Shown in pieces: positions 32,606-44,639 of a stretch of DNA of 64,000 nt. The stretch spans positions 1 to 64,000 of the forward strand of contig MU266465.1 of assembly GCA_021014945.1 (NCBI GenBank), in the 5' to 3' direction. Position numbers and translations under genes: made by a program. Source of the stretch: Leucogyrophana mollusca. Taxonomy: Eukaryota > Basidiomycota > Agaricomycetes > Boletales. The number at the start of each line of letters is the position of its first letter. The first letter of the stretch is position 1. The notes beneath the pieces were generated by a model that worked only from the letters and a program-made list of their open reading frames with translations, was not told the origin of the DNA and did no database searches.

Positions 32606-34185
32606 TCACAAATATAGTGTCTCGTAGCTCGCACGGATTGGGCTCCGATTCAATTCACCCGGCCCCGAAACATACAAATCCGTCAAGGCCTGATGTACTT
32701 ATCGATTGGCTGGCCAGAGGAACCCAAATGACCTCTGTCGTATCAAGCTTCGCCCACAGCCTCGAGCTCTTCCACTTATGCAGTACACCCACCAGACAAC
32801 CATAATCCTCTTCAGTGCCATCCTGCATACGCAAGCACCATGTTAATATAAGTCTCAGAGCAAGTAATACGAATACATGAGCTTGAACTCACCCGGAGGC
32901 CGATATACCATATTCCAAACGCAAATTGTATCAGGCGCGACAGGCTGAACTGCTGGCTAAGCTCCGACAAGATGGTCGCGGTGGTGATCTTCTCGGATAG
33001 ATCGCATGTGAACCCTGCCACACACTTGAAACGGGATAACTGTGTTATCGATACGAGATCCGCTGGTATCAATAGTACCCTCATCTGTAACCCTCTACTA
33101 GTCAACATAGGCGGTGCCAATTCCCTAGGCTCCCATTCAAATTCTGCAGACAGGGGAAGGTAGCATTCTGGCGAAGATGGAATCATACGAGATGGATGAA
33201 CATCGGGATCCACGGCTTTGCCCGCCCAGCAGAACACGTCCGGGTTGTTGGAGACATCGAGAATGGCTTTGATCAGCCTATAGAAGGCGCGTTCCGTGCC
33301 TTCTCCGTATGCAATCGGCATACTGATGCCAAAAATACCCATCATACAGTACACCTTGTCCTCCGCTCTTGTTGTCGCCCTTCTCGCGACCCACTCCATT
33401 TTCTCCGCCAGTTACTCGTTGGGTGTGGCTCGATAGTCGTCCCTGTCTACGCCGGTCGCCTGTCTCATGGTCTCCCGGAAACTCTCAAACTGAAGCCTCT
33501 CCCGCGGCGACTTCGGTCGGTCCCTCCAGGGAAGCCTGTCACTATGGAAGGAAGAGAGCTGGGTCCAGTTTCTAGTGTATAGTTTCAATCGCGATGGTGC
33601 CAAGTACTCCTGCAGTGTCCATCCGCGTGTGAACCATCGATCAGATGGCATGTCCTTGAGGGAGGTCGTCTCGGCGAGATAAGCAACGCAGATGTACGCG
33701 TTCCCATACCACTTGTACATGGAGCGTATCGACTCGTCGAGCTCCGAGCTGCTCGATTTGTCAATACAGACTGTGTCCGCCCACGCAAACTCCACTTTAT
33801 ACTCCTTGGATGCGACCGCGCAGAACATCTTGAGCTTTTCATAGCCTTGCCCGACGAGATTCCGCCCCTTCTTCATATCCTTGTAGTTTAACTCGTCCTT
33901 CCCCCATGTATGAGAAAGTATGGCATAGCGTGTTTTCTCTTCCACCATTCTATCGATGGCGTCTGCCCGAAGCTCTTCATCGGGCGCCAAGTCATCGTAT
34001 AAGTGAGCGACGGTGTCGATCTCTGCCTGGATATCGGCTTCTGATACGCCATCCATCTCTGATGCAAGATGCTCCAGCACGGAGCTTCGCTCCATCAGCC
34101 GCATCTCCTTCACATCGATCACGCGAATCGGCAAGTCATTGAAAATGCGACGCTGTAGCGCGTCTCGGATTTCCGCAATAACCAT
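32606..34185 (-). pseudogene. HET-domain gene, copy 2, disrupted
   Basis: This tandem copy of the 29.7-31.4 kb gene has ATG 34185 (MVIAEIRDALQRRIF), AILSHTWGK, FAWADTVCIDKSSSSELDES, RGWTLQEYLAP and DKVYCMMGIFG. A TAA at about 33412 interrupts an otherwise continuous frame (ATPNE, stop, LAEKMEWVARR). Near the 3' end the frame shifts again, since the last exon reads VLHKWKSSRLW in one frame but the conserved ending RASYETLYL in another. Translation would give a HET domain without its C-terminal half, and some HET proteins act when short, so residual function is possible. The same single intron near 32890-32820 is kept. Confidence 0.8.
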
Positions 34186-34500
34186 GGCTACTAATCCAGG
34201 TCAGATGACCGAAGGACTAACTAGACACAAAAGAAACGTACCACAGTAGTCTGGCAGTCACGGTAGTTCAAGCGAATGGTCAGATCGTTCGGTGCGATGG
34301 TGTAGGGCGAGGGTGTTGAGTATACTTGAGAATCGAAAGATAACATAAAACATTCATGGGGTAAGCAAGCGTATTTGGAAGAATGTATTAGAATTCGGCG
34401 GATGAAATAAATGGACAGGAGTGCCTAATGCCCCGCTGCCCACGGGTTGTATGTCGAGCGCGCTAAGGGGTTCAAGCGCCGAAGAGTTAAATGCGGTCGT

Positions 34501-36330
34501 TCAGCTTCCCATACAGGTCTCGAAGATATTCGACGGGATTTGCGCCTCCAATAACCCAATGAACTCTTCCAAAGCTACCCATTGGAGTGTCGTAACAGGA
34601 GTACCCTCGTGTATAACGCGCACGAAATCCTGCTTGTTCTGGTCCCGCCAGACCTGTGCGTGCGTTTACCCCATTATCAGTCAGTGCCTATCCGGCACAG
34701 GAAAAGGTGGGAAGCACATGCCTCCATGACGATCTCGGAGCCCATCGCAGGCCACCGGAGAGGCGATATCTTGCCAAATCCAAGCCCAGACGCGAGACGA
34801 ATCATCGAGCCATCGTGGGCGACGTGGAAGCGCAGCTTGTGCCTCTCATCGCCAGACTGGAACCGCTTAAAATCTCGAGCGAGCTCCATGAACATTACGC
34901 CTGTTAGCGTTTAAATTAGGACAGTTCCCCCAGCCGGGTGGTAGGAACATAGGACGAACCGAAGGTCAGTTGGTTGTATGTGGTCGCGTTCTCAGCTGCA
35001 TTCCAGATGTAGCTGCATTTTTTTGTAAGGGCAAGGCGTGAATAGGGTGAACCCGGCGATTAATGCGAGCGTACTTGTATTCCCAGTCACCCAGAGCGAA
35101 GACGGTGTCGGCATCCTCCTGCGAGACGCAAGCCCCAGTGGAATTGCATGGTAGTGGATGTCCATGACATGTCCTCGAGGTGAAGGTGTCGAAGAAGTGG
35201 TCGTCTGGAGCGAGACATGATCAGAGCTTCGTTTTTATGTCTGCACAGAGAGGGTGGACTGACACCATGAAGACCACGCGCTCAACCCTCCCGTTCCTAG
35301 TGTGGCATCTAGTCGGTCTTGCAGGTCTTGGTGCCGTGCGAGGTGGTTCGTCCAGGCGGGAACTGACTGATATGCAGCACGAATGGTGTTTGCGGTAGGA
35401 CAGCCATAATTGGGTACGAGATCATCAATCTGATATTATCCGAGGTCAGAACGGTATACCGACCCGAAACATAGACAAGCACGTACGTTTTCGGGCTGCG
35501 TGTAAACTGGCCACTTATTATTTACGGTCGAGGAATCCATGCCGTATAGAAAGCCCCCCGCGACTTGGTGCGTCCTGACTTCGGTCGTAGTGCGTATGTA
35601 GATGTCCTCCTCTGAGACTTTGTCGAGGAATCCCAGCTCGTCGTGGTATACCGACCAGAAGTCCTATGTAACGCGCTACGTAGGAGAAAGCGGCGCCATC
35701 AAGAGACGAAGTGGACGAACCTCACCATGTTTTATAGCATCCTCGAGACCCTGTCGTGTAAGCTGGCCCGCGTCGCACGTCCCTGTCCATATCTGTGACG
35801 CAAACGGATGCCAGTCGGGAATGATCGTCTCGTGATACACCTGCGCAGTCCTGCCTGCATAGTCCCGGGCGATGAAGTCCGTGCAATCCCACCCAGAAGC
35901 TGGATTCAGCTCCTTTTCATTCGGGTAGAGGTTGTCCGGAGTCCGCTAGAGTGGCAATGAGACATGGGTGTGCGAGCCGAATTAACTTGCAAGACATGAA
36001 GAACCGACGATACAGTTCAAAACGCACTTTATGATGCCGAATCATGGTGTTCAGATAGACCAAGACCGCCTCCGAATCGTTGGGTTTCACGTAGTGATGG
36101 GCATTCACATGGGGGGCATTGCAATAGTTGTATGTGTTCCAAGGCAAATAGCTGGGCGTAATAGAAGTATTATACACCCCCGTAGCGTTTTGTAGAGTCT
36201 ACCAGCACAAACCTGAGCGTCTCTGTTTTGAAACATGTGGAAATTGTACATACCATCGTTTGAGAGATTATATCTCCCAGTGGAACCTGATTCATACGAG
36301 AACACGAACAACCATTGAGTCCCGTCTTGT
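34501..36330 (-). CDS. Secreted histidine acid phosphatase (phytase-like)
   Basis: Both catalytic motifs of branch-2 histidine phosphatases are present: MIRHHK/RTPDNLYP, split by an intron (about 36029-35948), and VAHDGSMIRLASGLG. Between them lie WDCTDFIARDYAGRT, YHDELGFLDKVSEEDIYIRT, QVAGGFLYGMD and TCHGHPLPC. The last exon (DFVRVIHEGTPVTTLQW) ends IFETCMGS at the stop 34503-34501. The intron before it starts with GC (gag/gcatgt, 34721) and ends cacag. The N-terminus is unresolved: YNTSITPSYLPWNTYNYC is clear, but the exon before it (WLFVFSYESGSTGRYNL) joins one base out of frame, and the signal-peptide exon was not found. The product should release phosphate from esters outside the cell. 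Confidence 0.8.
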
Positions 36331-39300
36331 GCACAAAACAGTCAGCTCACGAGACAATAGTAGTTTATAGTAAATGACCAGATACGGTCCGCACGGATAC
36401 TCGAACGACATGATGGAGGTCACGGTGATACTAGATAGTGCGAGCGGGTTGCAAACTGACCAGAATTAGCACGCGTGTGCAAGATGACACGTTGGGATTG
36501 CCTTGGGACAACGCTGAGGAGCTGAAAAACGTGCCATCCCACCTCATCGAGCTGGAGGCGCTGGCCTTCAATAGTCTAGGATAGGCTACTGATTTACATG
36601 TGTAACACCCGCCTGTAGTGTGCACAGTATACTCTAATGACGCAGACGGCTCGAGTGGAAACGGAAAAATAAACTTTGGACTCCAGGTACCATAAAGACG
36701 TGTTCCGATTGTCGAGTGGTAAGACAGAGGCCAGACATATACGCATATACGCCACCAAGTCCCATCATTGCACACATCGTGTCACCAGATTGTACAATCA
36801 ACCATTTCAGAGAGGCGATGGGGGAGAACGGGATGGCGAAATTTGGGGCCTAATCTCGAAGGAGTCCAACTTGTGGCGATAGCCCCTGGTCCAAGTAGCT
36901 AGAGACGTGGCGAGTACAAGGAGGTACAAGGATGGCGAACTGTATCAAAGTACCCAGAAGCGGAATAGACAGGCTAGCACCGCATTGTATTCCAAAGGAG
37001 AAACCGCAGGCAATTGGCTTCGAACTTGATCGAGAAGAACTCACAGCATTTTTGTCCCTGCAAAAGCAACGTCACCCGGATGAGCAAGACGTGTCACAGG
37101 GACTGCGTGCGGCACGGATTACAGCAAGTATGAGATGAAAACGACGTCGATGGCATGTACATCTCCACTGGACGCCTGGTTTACGTCGAGCAGCCCTGCA
37201 GTACACGTTTGGGAGTTGGTTCAGCTCAATAGAAGGATAACCTTGACACATACGACCGTTATCTATATTTCCGAGAGCCTCGTGTAGGAGCAGCGCAGGA
37301 TATCCGACGCATTGAGTCACCTTTGGACAGTGGATTTCTCACCGGGTCATCAGGGCGAACTCGGTAACGACGGGTTATATCTATCCGTTCAAAGAGAGCC
37401 GAGACGCGAACGGGGCTGTGATATAAAATTGGATCAATAAAGCTTCTGAATTTCTAATACGCAGCTTGCATCCATTTCGTTGCAGTGAAAAATCGGTCTC
37501 GGCCTCCGAGGGTGGTAAGCGCAATGCGAGTTTACAATAATGTCGCGAATAGTGAGAGTAATATTTTTTGGAATTTATAGCCGCAAGAAAAGGTGAAGTA
37601 ATGGAGTTGTAGGTACAACTTGACAGAAGTCGCACAGGAATCTGATGGATGAGGACTGACGAACACAAGAAGACGAAATGAGGGAGCGTGATTTCATCAC
37701 GAGTGTGACAAGATGTGACGCTCGTCACTGACGCGTTACTCGTATCTGGACGCGTCAGTTGGACATCTGATATCTCTCCAGCGCCTGATATTGCTTTCAA
37801 GTTATTTGACCGGGCCTGCACTCACGATCAGAGTTTTTGGACTGTCATCAAAAGGAGATAGACTGGAATAGTGGCTTATATCCGCCTGTAACGGGTGCGT
37901 TCCTATATCCTCTCACTGAAAATTTACCCGGAATACCCTACGATGCTCCTCTTCAGATCCTTCAGATGAAATAACTCATGTGTACCGTTGATCGTACGCT
38001 TCCGAGCATAAGGATGCTCGGTTTCTCGAATGCGTACTCGTTTACTCAAGTCGCCGTCTTGGGAACGTGGAGTTTCCTTGACATTGGAGCTCTTGGGACC
38101 CGTTTCATATCCGTGAACTAGGTGCGACCTGTCGCCAATTGAACTCTCAAAAGCGAGTCAACAATTAATGACGGCTGAACTTGGACGATTCAATGTCCAA
38201 AAGTGATTATATCTACTTATGTGTGGATCAAGAACGCCGAGTAAGCCATTCTTTTTATGTTTGGAACGCGTTTGGATTCTTATTCTAGACAGACGCGTGG
38301 CTGCGGCCGCCCTTTTGGCCTTCCTCGTCGCCGTTTGTTGCATGCGAATACATCCACACTCCGATTTATCGCTAACTATTGGTAGGTAAGTCGTGCAACC
38401 CCTTCTCAGGTATGTTGGTGGTATACAACACATGTTTTGATGGACAAGACCTGCAGCAGCCTCGTTTTCTCTCACTCAGTGGCCCCCTTGTCCTCGTGCA
38501 TTCGCCATGGACAAACCCATCCTAGCGCCTTTACACGAGGCTACCTAGGTGTATGCTCCACCGTGCATCGAGGACGAGACCGCATCGCAGTCTCGTTCTC
38601 ATGGGATCGACCTACCTCGTCAAGCCAACCACGAGTTCTGTACCTTTGGTCAGGGTTCGATTCTTCGCGTTCTATGTTGTTCTTTCTGACCCTCTTCATC
38701 AATGCTCGTCTTCGATTCACGGGAAGGCACTCTGGCCGCGCCACCATCACAAATAAACGCTCGCCTCGTTTGTTCAGCGTGTTTGTTCCTCAGATCTGCC
38801 ATTGTATACATGGGTGAGTTCTTCGAGATCTCTTTACACGTGATACATATCTGGAATTTACATGGTTCCCTTCGATCTTGATCATGCCGTTATCGATGGC
38901 TTATGGTCGTCGACATCTGGTAGGAGGTATGATCGACAGCCGTTTTGGCATGCCAATCTATTCGACGTGGCTAATAATACACAGAACGAGTGGGATTGGT
39001 TGGGGCACGAGGACATTGACGCCGTTCCTGGTACTCTTGGCTCTGAGCGCTGCGTTCTTAAAGGGGACACTTCTTCCAACCGGCAGTCTGATATTTCTGG
39101 TCTTTGAATTCCGATACCCAGGGGTCCAACTTTGGAACAACGCATCATCTCGGCAAGGTGAGTCTTCTCATCTCCTCTTCATATTTTCTTCGTAGTCGTC
39201 TTCGTCCCACTACCCTCAACGTTACGCAAAGGGATACGAAGGTGCACAGGGGTGCTTTTGGAGACGGTGCTGCGACGCCTATCCAACCATGCAATCATTG

Positions 39301-40466
39301 CTCCAGACCCCAACTTTCCGCGCTTGCTTATATCCCACTTTTCCTCTTTTGGATCACTCGCGCGGTCATTTCGCTTTCGAAGTTGGGGCTTAGGAAGCCT
39401 CGAGGCAGTCAACGCGAGATCCCGTGATACGTCCGCACTACGACTCCTGCCCGAAATCCGCTGGGGACAGGAACCATTAGGGCTGCGGGCACAGCTACAT
39501 AAAGGTGAAATCTGTCACGGTCGAATGGCGTGGCTCGGCAAATATTATGGGTAATGCGCTTGCGTTTGGGGGAAGCCTGATCAATGCAAGCGGTCGTGTT
39601 GGTGAGAAGGGGCGGTGAAAGGGGTAGTAATAATAGGTAACGTGAGGGAAACGAGAAGGTTTCGCTACTTGGCTGATACCCTTTCCAGAACTGCAGCATT
39701 CCATGTTCGAATCACACTTTCCTCTCGCTAGAAGGGCGTCAATGTTCGGGTACGACATCGTACAGCGTGATGGGGAATACAGAAAAGGTGGGTTCCCCAC
39801 CTCGTGACCGTTCCTTCATTAATGACTCGTTCATTTTGGCGGTTGCGTTGATCACGGTGGCTACGAGATATCGTAGACGACGCCACTTTGCAGGGGCAGC
39901 GACGGTGGCAGCGGTTAGGTGTGGTACAGGTTCACGCCTACGGGCGCCCGGCCGCACATCGGCAGAACATAAAGTGGTTCCCGGATCAGGCAGACATTTC
40001 TCGGCAGCACTGGTTTGTGGACATGCCCAGCGAGGAAGGAGTTCTCTGTTGATGAAGGCACAAGGTAACTATAAGCCCAGGTGGTGGGACACTAACACGT
40101 GTATAGGAGGAAGAGTATAAACGAGGAACAGAATGTGCTGCCGAGTTGGAGCGTCCGGTTCGACCTGATGGGGGGATACGGAACTCGGTGCGATATTATA
40201 ATATCTGGGATATGCACCCAGTAAAAACCAATATTATGGGGTTTTATAATAAGAAAAATTCGTGATGGGAGTCAGAAACGACGTTTCGACAAACGGAGTA
40301 GGCAAGCGGGGTTTCATTTTCAGGCAAATTTTACAACGTGCGGTGAAACACCGTTTTGGGTCAGAGTTGCTGTAATCGAATCTCTTAGTCTTATACCATC
40401 GTCTCTGCTCGTCTGTTCGTCCGACTGTCCCCCTCGTCTCGTCGTTTCCTGGACTGCCCAACGTCC
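36331..40466. other. Long region without a recognised gene
   Basis: Possible upstream exons of the phosphatase or a separate gene lie at 36431-36775 (minus). ORFs at 37381-37821 (minus), 38437-38817 and 38878-39195 (plus, with a hydrophobic FLVLLALSAAFLKG stretch) and 39252-39554 (plus) show no family resemblance and no mutually supporting splice sites. I see no repeats or transposon ends. Confidence 0.4.
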
Positions 40467-43374
40467 ATGCCGTCCATAGTCAACTTGAAATTCAAAGTCG
40501 GTCGTGTCCACGACGAACGAGTTCTGTCCACTTACCCCCACATACCCAGGGCAATAAGTCTTTCGTTGCTTTTAGCAACCTGAGCGACACAGAATCGCTC
40601 ACGAAGACATGGAAGGTACGCATTTTCGATCACTTTACTCTCGATCACCCACGCTTATATCATATCTACAGGTTTGTACCAAGGTCGCCAGCTACCTCGA
40701 GCAGGGCCAGCGGCTCGAGAACCTGAGCTGGCGCCTGTGGCACCTTCAAAATCTCATGGTCGACACTGATAATGCCAAGTCCAAACGCGAGTTCAAGAAA
40801 CTCTCCAAGAACATGGGTGATAAACTCGACAAGGAGAAAGGACGGTGCGTCATTGATTTCACACCGCCCAGCAACCCTGAACCCTGACAAACAATTGATC
40901 ATTCCCACTGCACAGGAGTATCGAAGAGCTCGAGGCTCCCGACTTCAAGCGTAACGCTTCATCTGAGCTCATACGCCAGCGCGCCGTCGAGAAGGAGCGC
41001 AGCCGTGAGGCCAGCCAGAATGCGAAACCTGGAACCATCAAGCGTATGCAGTTCACGTTCAGCATCGACCAACCCGCGCCTGCCGGACCCAACGTAAACG
41101 TCAACAAACCGGACCTCAAGCCTTCGGCCGAGTTCAAGGAGAACTCATTCAGGCGCGGACGGCAGAACAACCGCACGGTCGTCGCGGGCGACGATTCGAA
41201 CGACGCAGCAACTGCGGAGTGGGACGGGAATGAGCAGGACGCAAGCGCAACCATACGCCGACGCAAAGCACCGACCTCTGACCAACCATCCCTTCGATTT
41301 CCCTCCCTTTTCTCCAACGACTTCGGTCCCTCGGCTCTCCTTTACGCTTCTCCAACACTGACGACACCCATGAATTATGGCGAGGGAGTCTCGAACTCCT
41401 CGTCGCAAGGGTTCTCCATCGTACGCCCCACCATCGAACTCCCCCTCGACGAGCTCCTCAGCAACGTCGACCCCACCGAAGATGCTCACATGTGGCCATA
41501 CTCCCAATCCCAAACCGACACTAAGGCTTCCGCCGACCACGACGTCGTGATGCAGGACACTCACGCCTTCAACGCCCAGCGCGAGGATCCCGGTACGCCC
41601 GTCAGCAACAACAACCCCGACGTCGACTTTCCCTCCACATCACGCCATACCCGCGTCCCTCCGCCCTCCCAAGCCGCAAAAGAAGCGCTGTCAATTACCA
41701 TCTCGCCCTCAAAAATCGGACCTAGTGCCGGCACTCGCGCGAACACTCCCACCGGTAGACCCGCTCTCACCGTCAAGACTCAAGGCCCGCCAACTACGCG
41801 CTCCTCGGGCCCGGGCGCCACTGCAACGAGCGTCAACCCTGCCGTCCTGCGCGGGAACACCAGCACTAGCAACAATTCCGCGCCCGGCGGTGTCAAGGCC
41901 GAATGTTCGAACTGTGGCGCCACCCACACACCTCTCTGGCGACGGGGACTCAACGACGAATTGAATTGCAACGCGTGCGGTTTGTATTGTAAACTGGTAT
42001 GTTCCCCAAACGTATTAACTTTGTGATATCGAGGCCTTACCATTTTCCTAGCACAAGCGTACCCGACCAAAACGCGTACACAATAGCCACGGGGACGGAT
42101 GTGAAGGCAGCCGTCAACAAGCCGTCCCGCGGCAGGAACTCTTCGATGTCATGGGTAGGTCGTCTTTTCCGATTCTTCTCGTTCGCTCAACTAACATAGT
42201 CAGTTGGTTCAGCTCAGTGCTACAACTGTCATACTACCGCGACCCCGCTCTGGCGGAAGGATGACGAAGGGAAGACCGTGTGCAATGCGTAAGTGTTATT
42301 GTCTTTTCCTCTCGCTTTATTCTAACCGAAGAAAAAAACTTTCATTTGCAAACAGCTGCGGTCTCTAGTAAGTTCTTCCTCCATTGTGTTCGTCAGGCGA
42401 TGCTAACAACCCTTCTCATGCTCATCAGTTATAAATTGCACGGATCTGCACGTCCGATATCCATGAAATCCGACGTTATCCGCAAACGTTCCCGTCACGA
42501 CGCCCGGCGAGCCGGGCCGGATGCCTCAGAGACGCCATCTGCCAGCCCCGGCGCAAGCCGCCGACCCTCTCCCACCCTTGAGCCCTCACCCACGCTCGCC
42601 CCAGACTCCACGACGCAGCCCTCGTACGACTACACCGAGGAGTCCGAGATGCACTCGACGCCCTCGGAGCTCATGGGTGCCCTCGGGCAGGACACGTCCC
42701 AAAACGGCGTCGGCGGCGCCGGCGGTGGCGTGTACTCCGCACAGGGCACGTTCGCGGCTGCGTTCAACCCCTTCCCGGGACCGTACCACCCCGACTACCT
42801 CTCCCAGAACTACGCCCCACCCCCCGCGGACGCGCTCCCTTTCTCCTCCGTCGACGCGCTCGAGACGGAGGGTGCGCAGGAGAGGGAGCGAACTAATAAG
42901 CGGCGGAGGATGAGCACGGACTCAGCGTCCGAGCCGCCGTCGAGTGCTGTTTCATACAGCTCTTACAACGATAGCTACTCGGGGCACTCGAGCGCAACGT
43001 CGCACTCGCGCCGCTCGTCAATGGACTTCCCTTTCTTCTCGTCATACAGTATCTTCCGTGGATCGGGGAACGCTTTTTGGCACCCACCGATGCTCCCCAC
43101 CGACAGGTCCCCACAGTTTATCCACCCCCCTATGCTGCCGACCGAAGAATCACCGATGGACTTCCTGCATCCGCCCATGCTCCCACAAGAGGAGGACAAT
43201 TTATTCGCGACGTACCTCCATCCACCCATGATGCTCCCTGCCGAGGACCAGGGCAACCAGGGGATGAACGTGCACCAGCAGCAGCAGCAACAGCAGCAGC
43301 ACGGTGCGTACGCGAGCGACGGGTATGGCAAGCAGGCCGAGTTTTACGACTCGGCGGCAATGCAGACCTATTAG
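40467..43374 (+). CDS. Two-finger GATA transcription factor with DUF1752-like N-terminus
   Basis: The N-terminal motif [20 protein letters not shown], followed by [10 protein letters not shown], resembles the DUF1752 region of fungal nitrogen GATA factors. A long polar, Ser/Pro-rich part follows. Two class IV fingers of C-x2-C-x17-C-x2-C type follow: [20 protein letters not shown] (near 41900-41990) and [20 protein letters not shown] (42215-42370), the second continuing [11 protein letters not shown]. Finger 2 is cut by introns on both sides of a 12-nt exon (42356-42367) that encodes CGLY. The C-terminus has four HPPMLP units and a glutamine run, with the stop at 43372-43374. The 5' exon (from ATG 40467) is uncertain, because a one-base frame problem lies near 40550 before [12 protein letters not shown]. 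The likely role is nitrogen or iron regulation; which one cannot be told from sequence. Confidence 0.85.
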
Positions 43375-44639
43375 GCGCTGGGCGTGGGCGGTTCCTGCCC
43401 CGCGACGGCGGCTTTTGTGACGAATCCATTACGACGCTCTGACGGCTTGCATATCGCTTCTAACCATCGATCCAACACTACCATTTCGTTTGCTTCTTCC
43501 GTGTCTCCCGTCAACGTGCCGTAGACTTCCGCCAGCAACAATACATTCTACAACTACAACTACAAGCAACGCATCGGTCCGCACTGTATGTAGCATTGTC
43601 GATCTTTCTTTCATTTCTTCTGCCCTTGTCCGTGTCCGTGTCTGTGCCCCGTCCCCCCTTCCCCGTTCTGCGCCCACCACTCCCGTTTTCCGATGCGCCC
43701 TACATAGTACCACCTGGCACCGTTTCCCTTGGCCTCACCATTTCCCTGCGCCTCACTACCCATATATATTTTTGGTTGACAGCATGTACGTAGCAGTATC
43801 GCGAAGGGCTTCGCGCATAAGCCCCCCAATGGATATATAAATATTGTGCTCTGATCCTACCTCGCTGTGCGTGCCTTGAACTCGCAAGCCCCTGTGACTA
43901 CGACTCGGCGCGTTGTGTTTTGGACTTTGTCACGTCGACTCGGGACTCGTGTGTCTGTTCGTGACTTGTCTGGGTAATTAAATAAGCGTGCAAAGATATC
44001 ATATATGCAAGGATGTTCATTTTGCAGCGGCATCTACTCGTGTCAGGGTGTAAAACCTTCGATGCACGCTCGTTGCTCTTTGTTTCCCAGGGTACGCCCT
44101 GGTACGCCCGACTATGGCGGAAGATTGTTACATTGTAGATAGCCGCAGGTGGCCTATCTATCCCTATTTCTAGTCCCCCATCTACCACTCCCTCCACGCA
44201 GTCGCGATCCGGTCATGCCGGTCACCTCCAGCGCCAGGTACGCCAGCATCTTCGTCAGCGACATGCCTTCCCGGCCTTACTCACGCCCGCTCAGCCCGGC
44301 TAGTTAGCAGTAACGCCCGCCTAACCCTGCTAGTGACCACTCACCCCAAACCAAGCATCCAGGTTCAGACCCCTCTGGAATCGTAACCCACTGCTTATCT
44401 GACTTCGGTGCTTTATGTCGTAACGTTAAACACATGCCTGAGACGACACGGATGATATGTATGCAAGGAAGTATGCAGATCACCAGGGAGAAGCTGATTG
44501 GCCCCGTGAAGCTTAGCCTAATACCGCCGCGCTCGCCCGGATCTCGACTTGTCGCGGCGCCAATCAGCCCACTTGCATTCTTCGCGAGGCCACTGCCACC
44601 GCGCAGGCGTGGTATCAGTAGCTCACCCTGACAGTGACA
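43375..44639. other. 3' flank of the GATA gene and intergenic DNA
   Basis: Pyrimidine-rich 3' UTR-like sequence is followed by gene-free DNA. Near 44280-44340 the words acgcccgct, cccggctagttag, acgcccgcct and ccctgctagtgac form a small imperfect direct repeat. No ORF resembles a known protein. Confidence 0.4.

Noticed and set aside
39700..39720. A gttcgaatc word like a tRNA T-loop
   Set aside because: No acceptor stem, D-loop or anticodon arm can be formed around it.
42000..42060. Stop codon in the GATA frame just after the first finger
   Set aside because: It lies in a 50-60 nt intron (gtatgt to cctag). Splicing restores HKRTRPK and the second finger.
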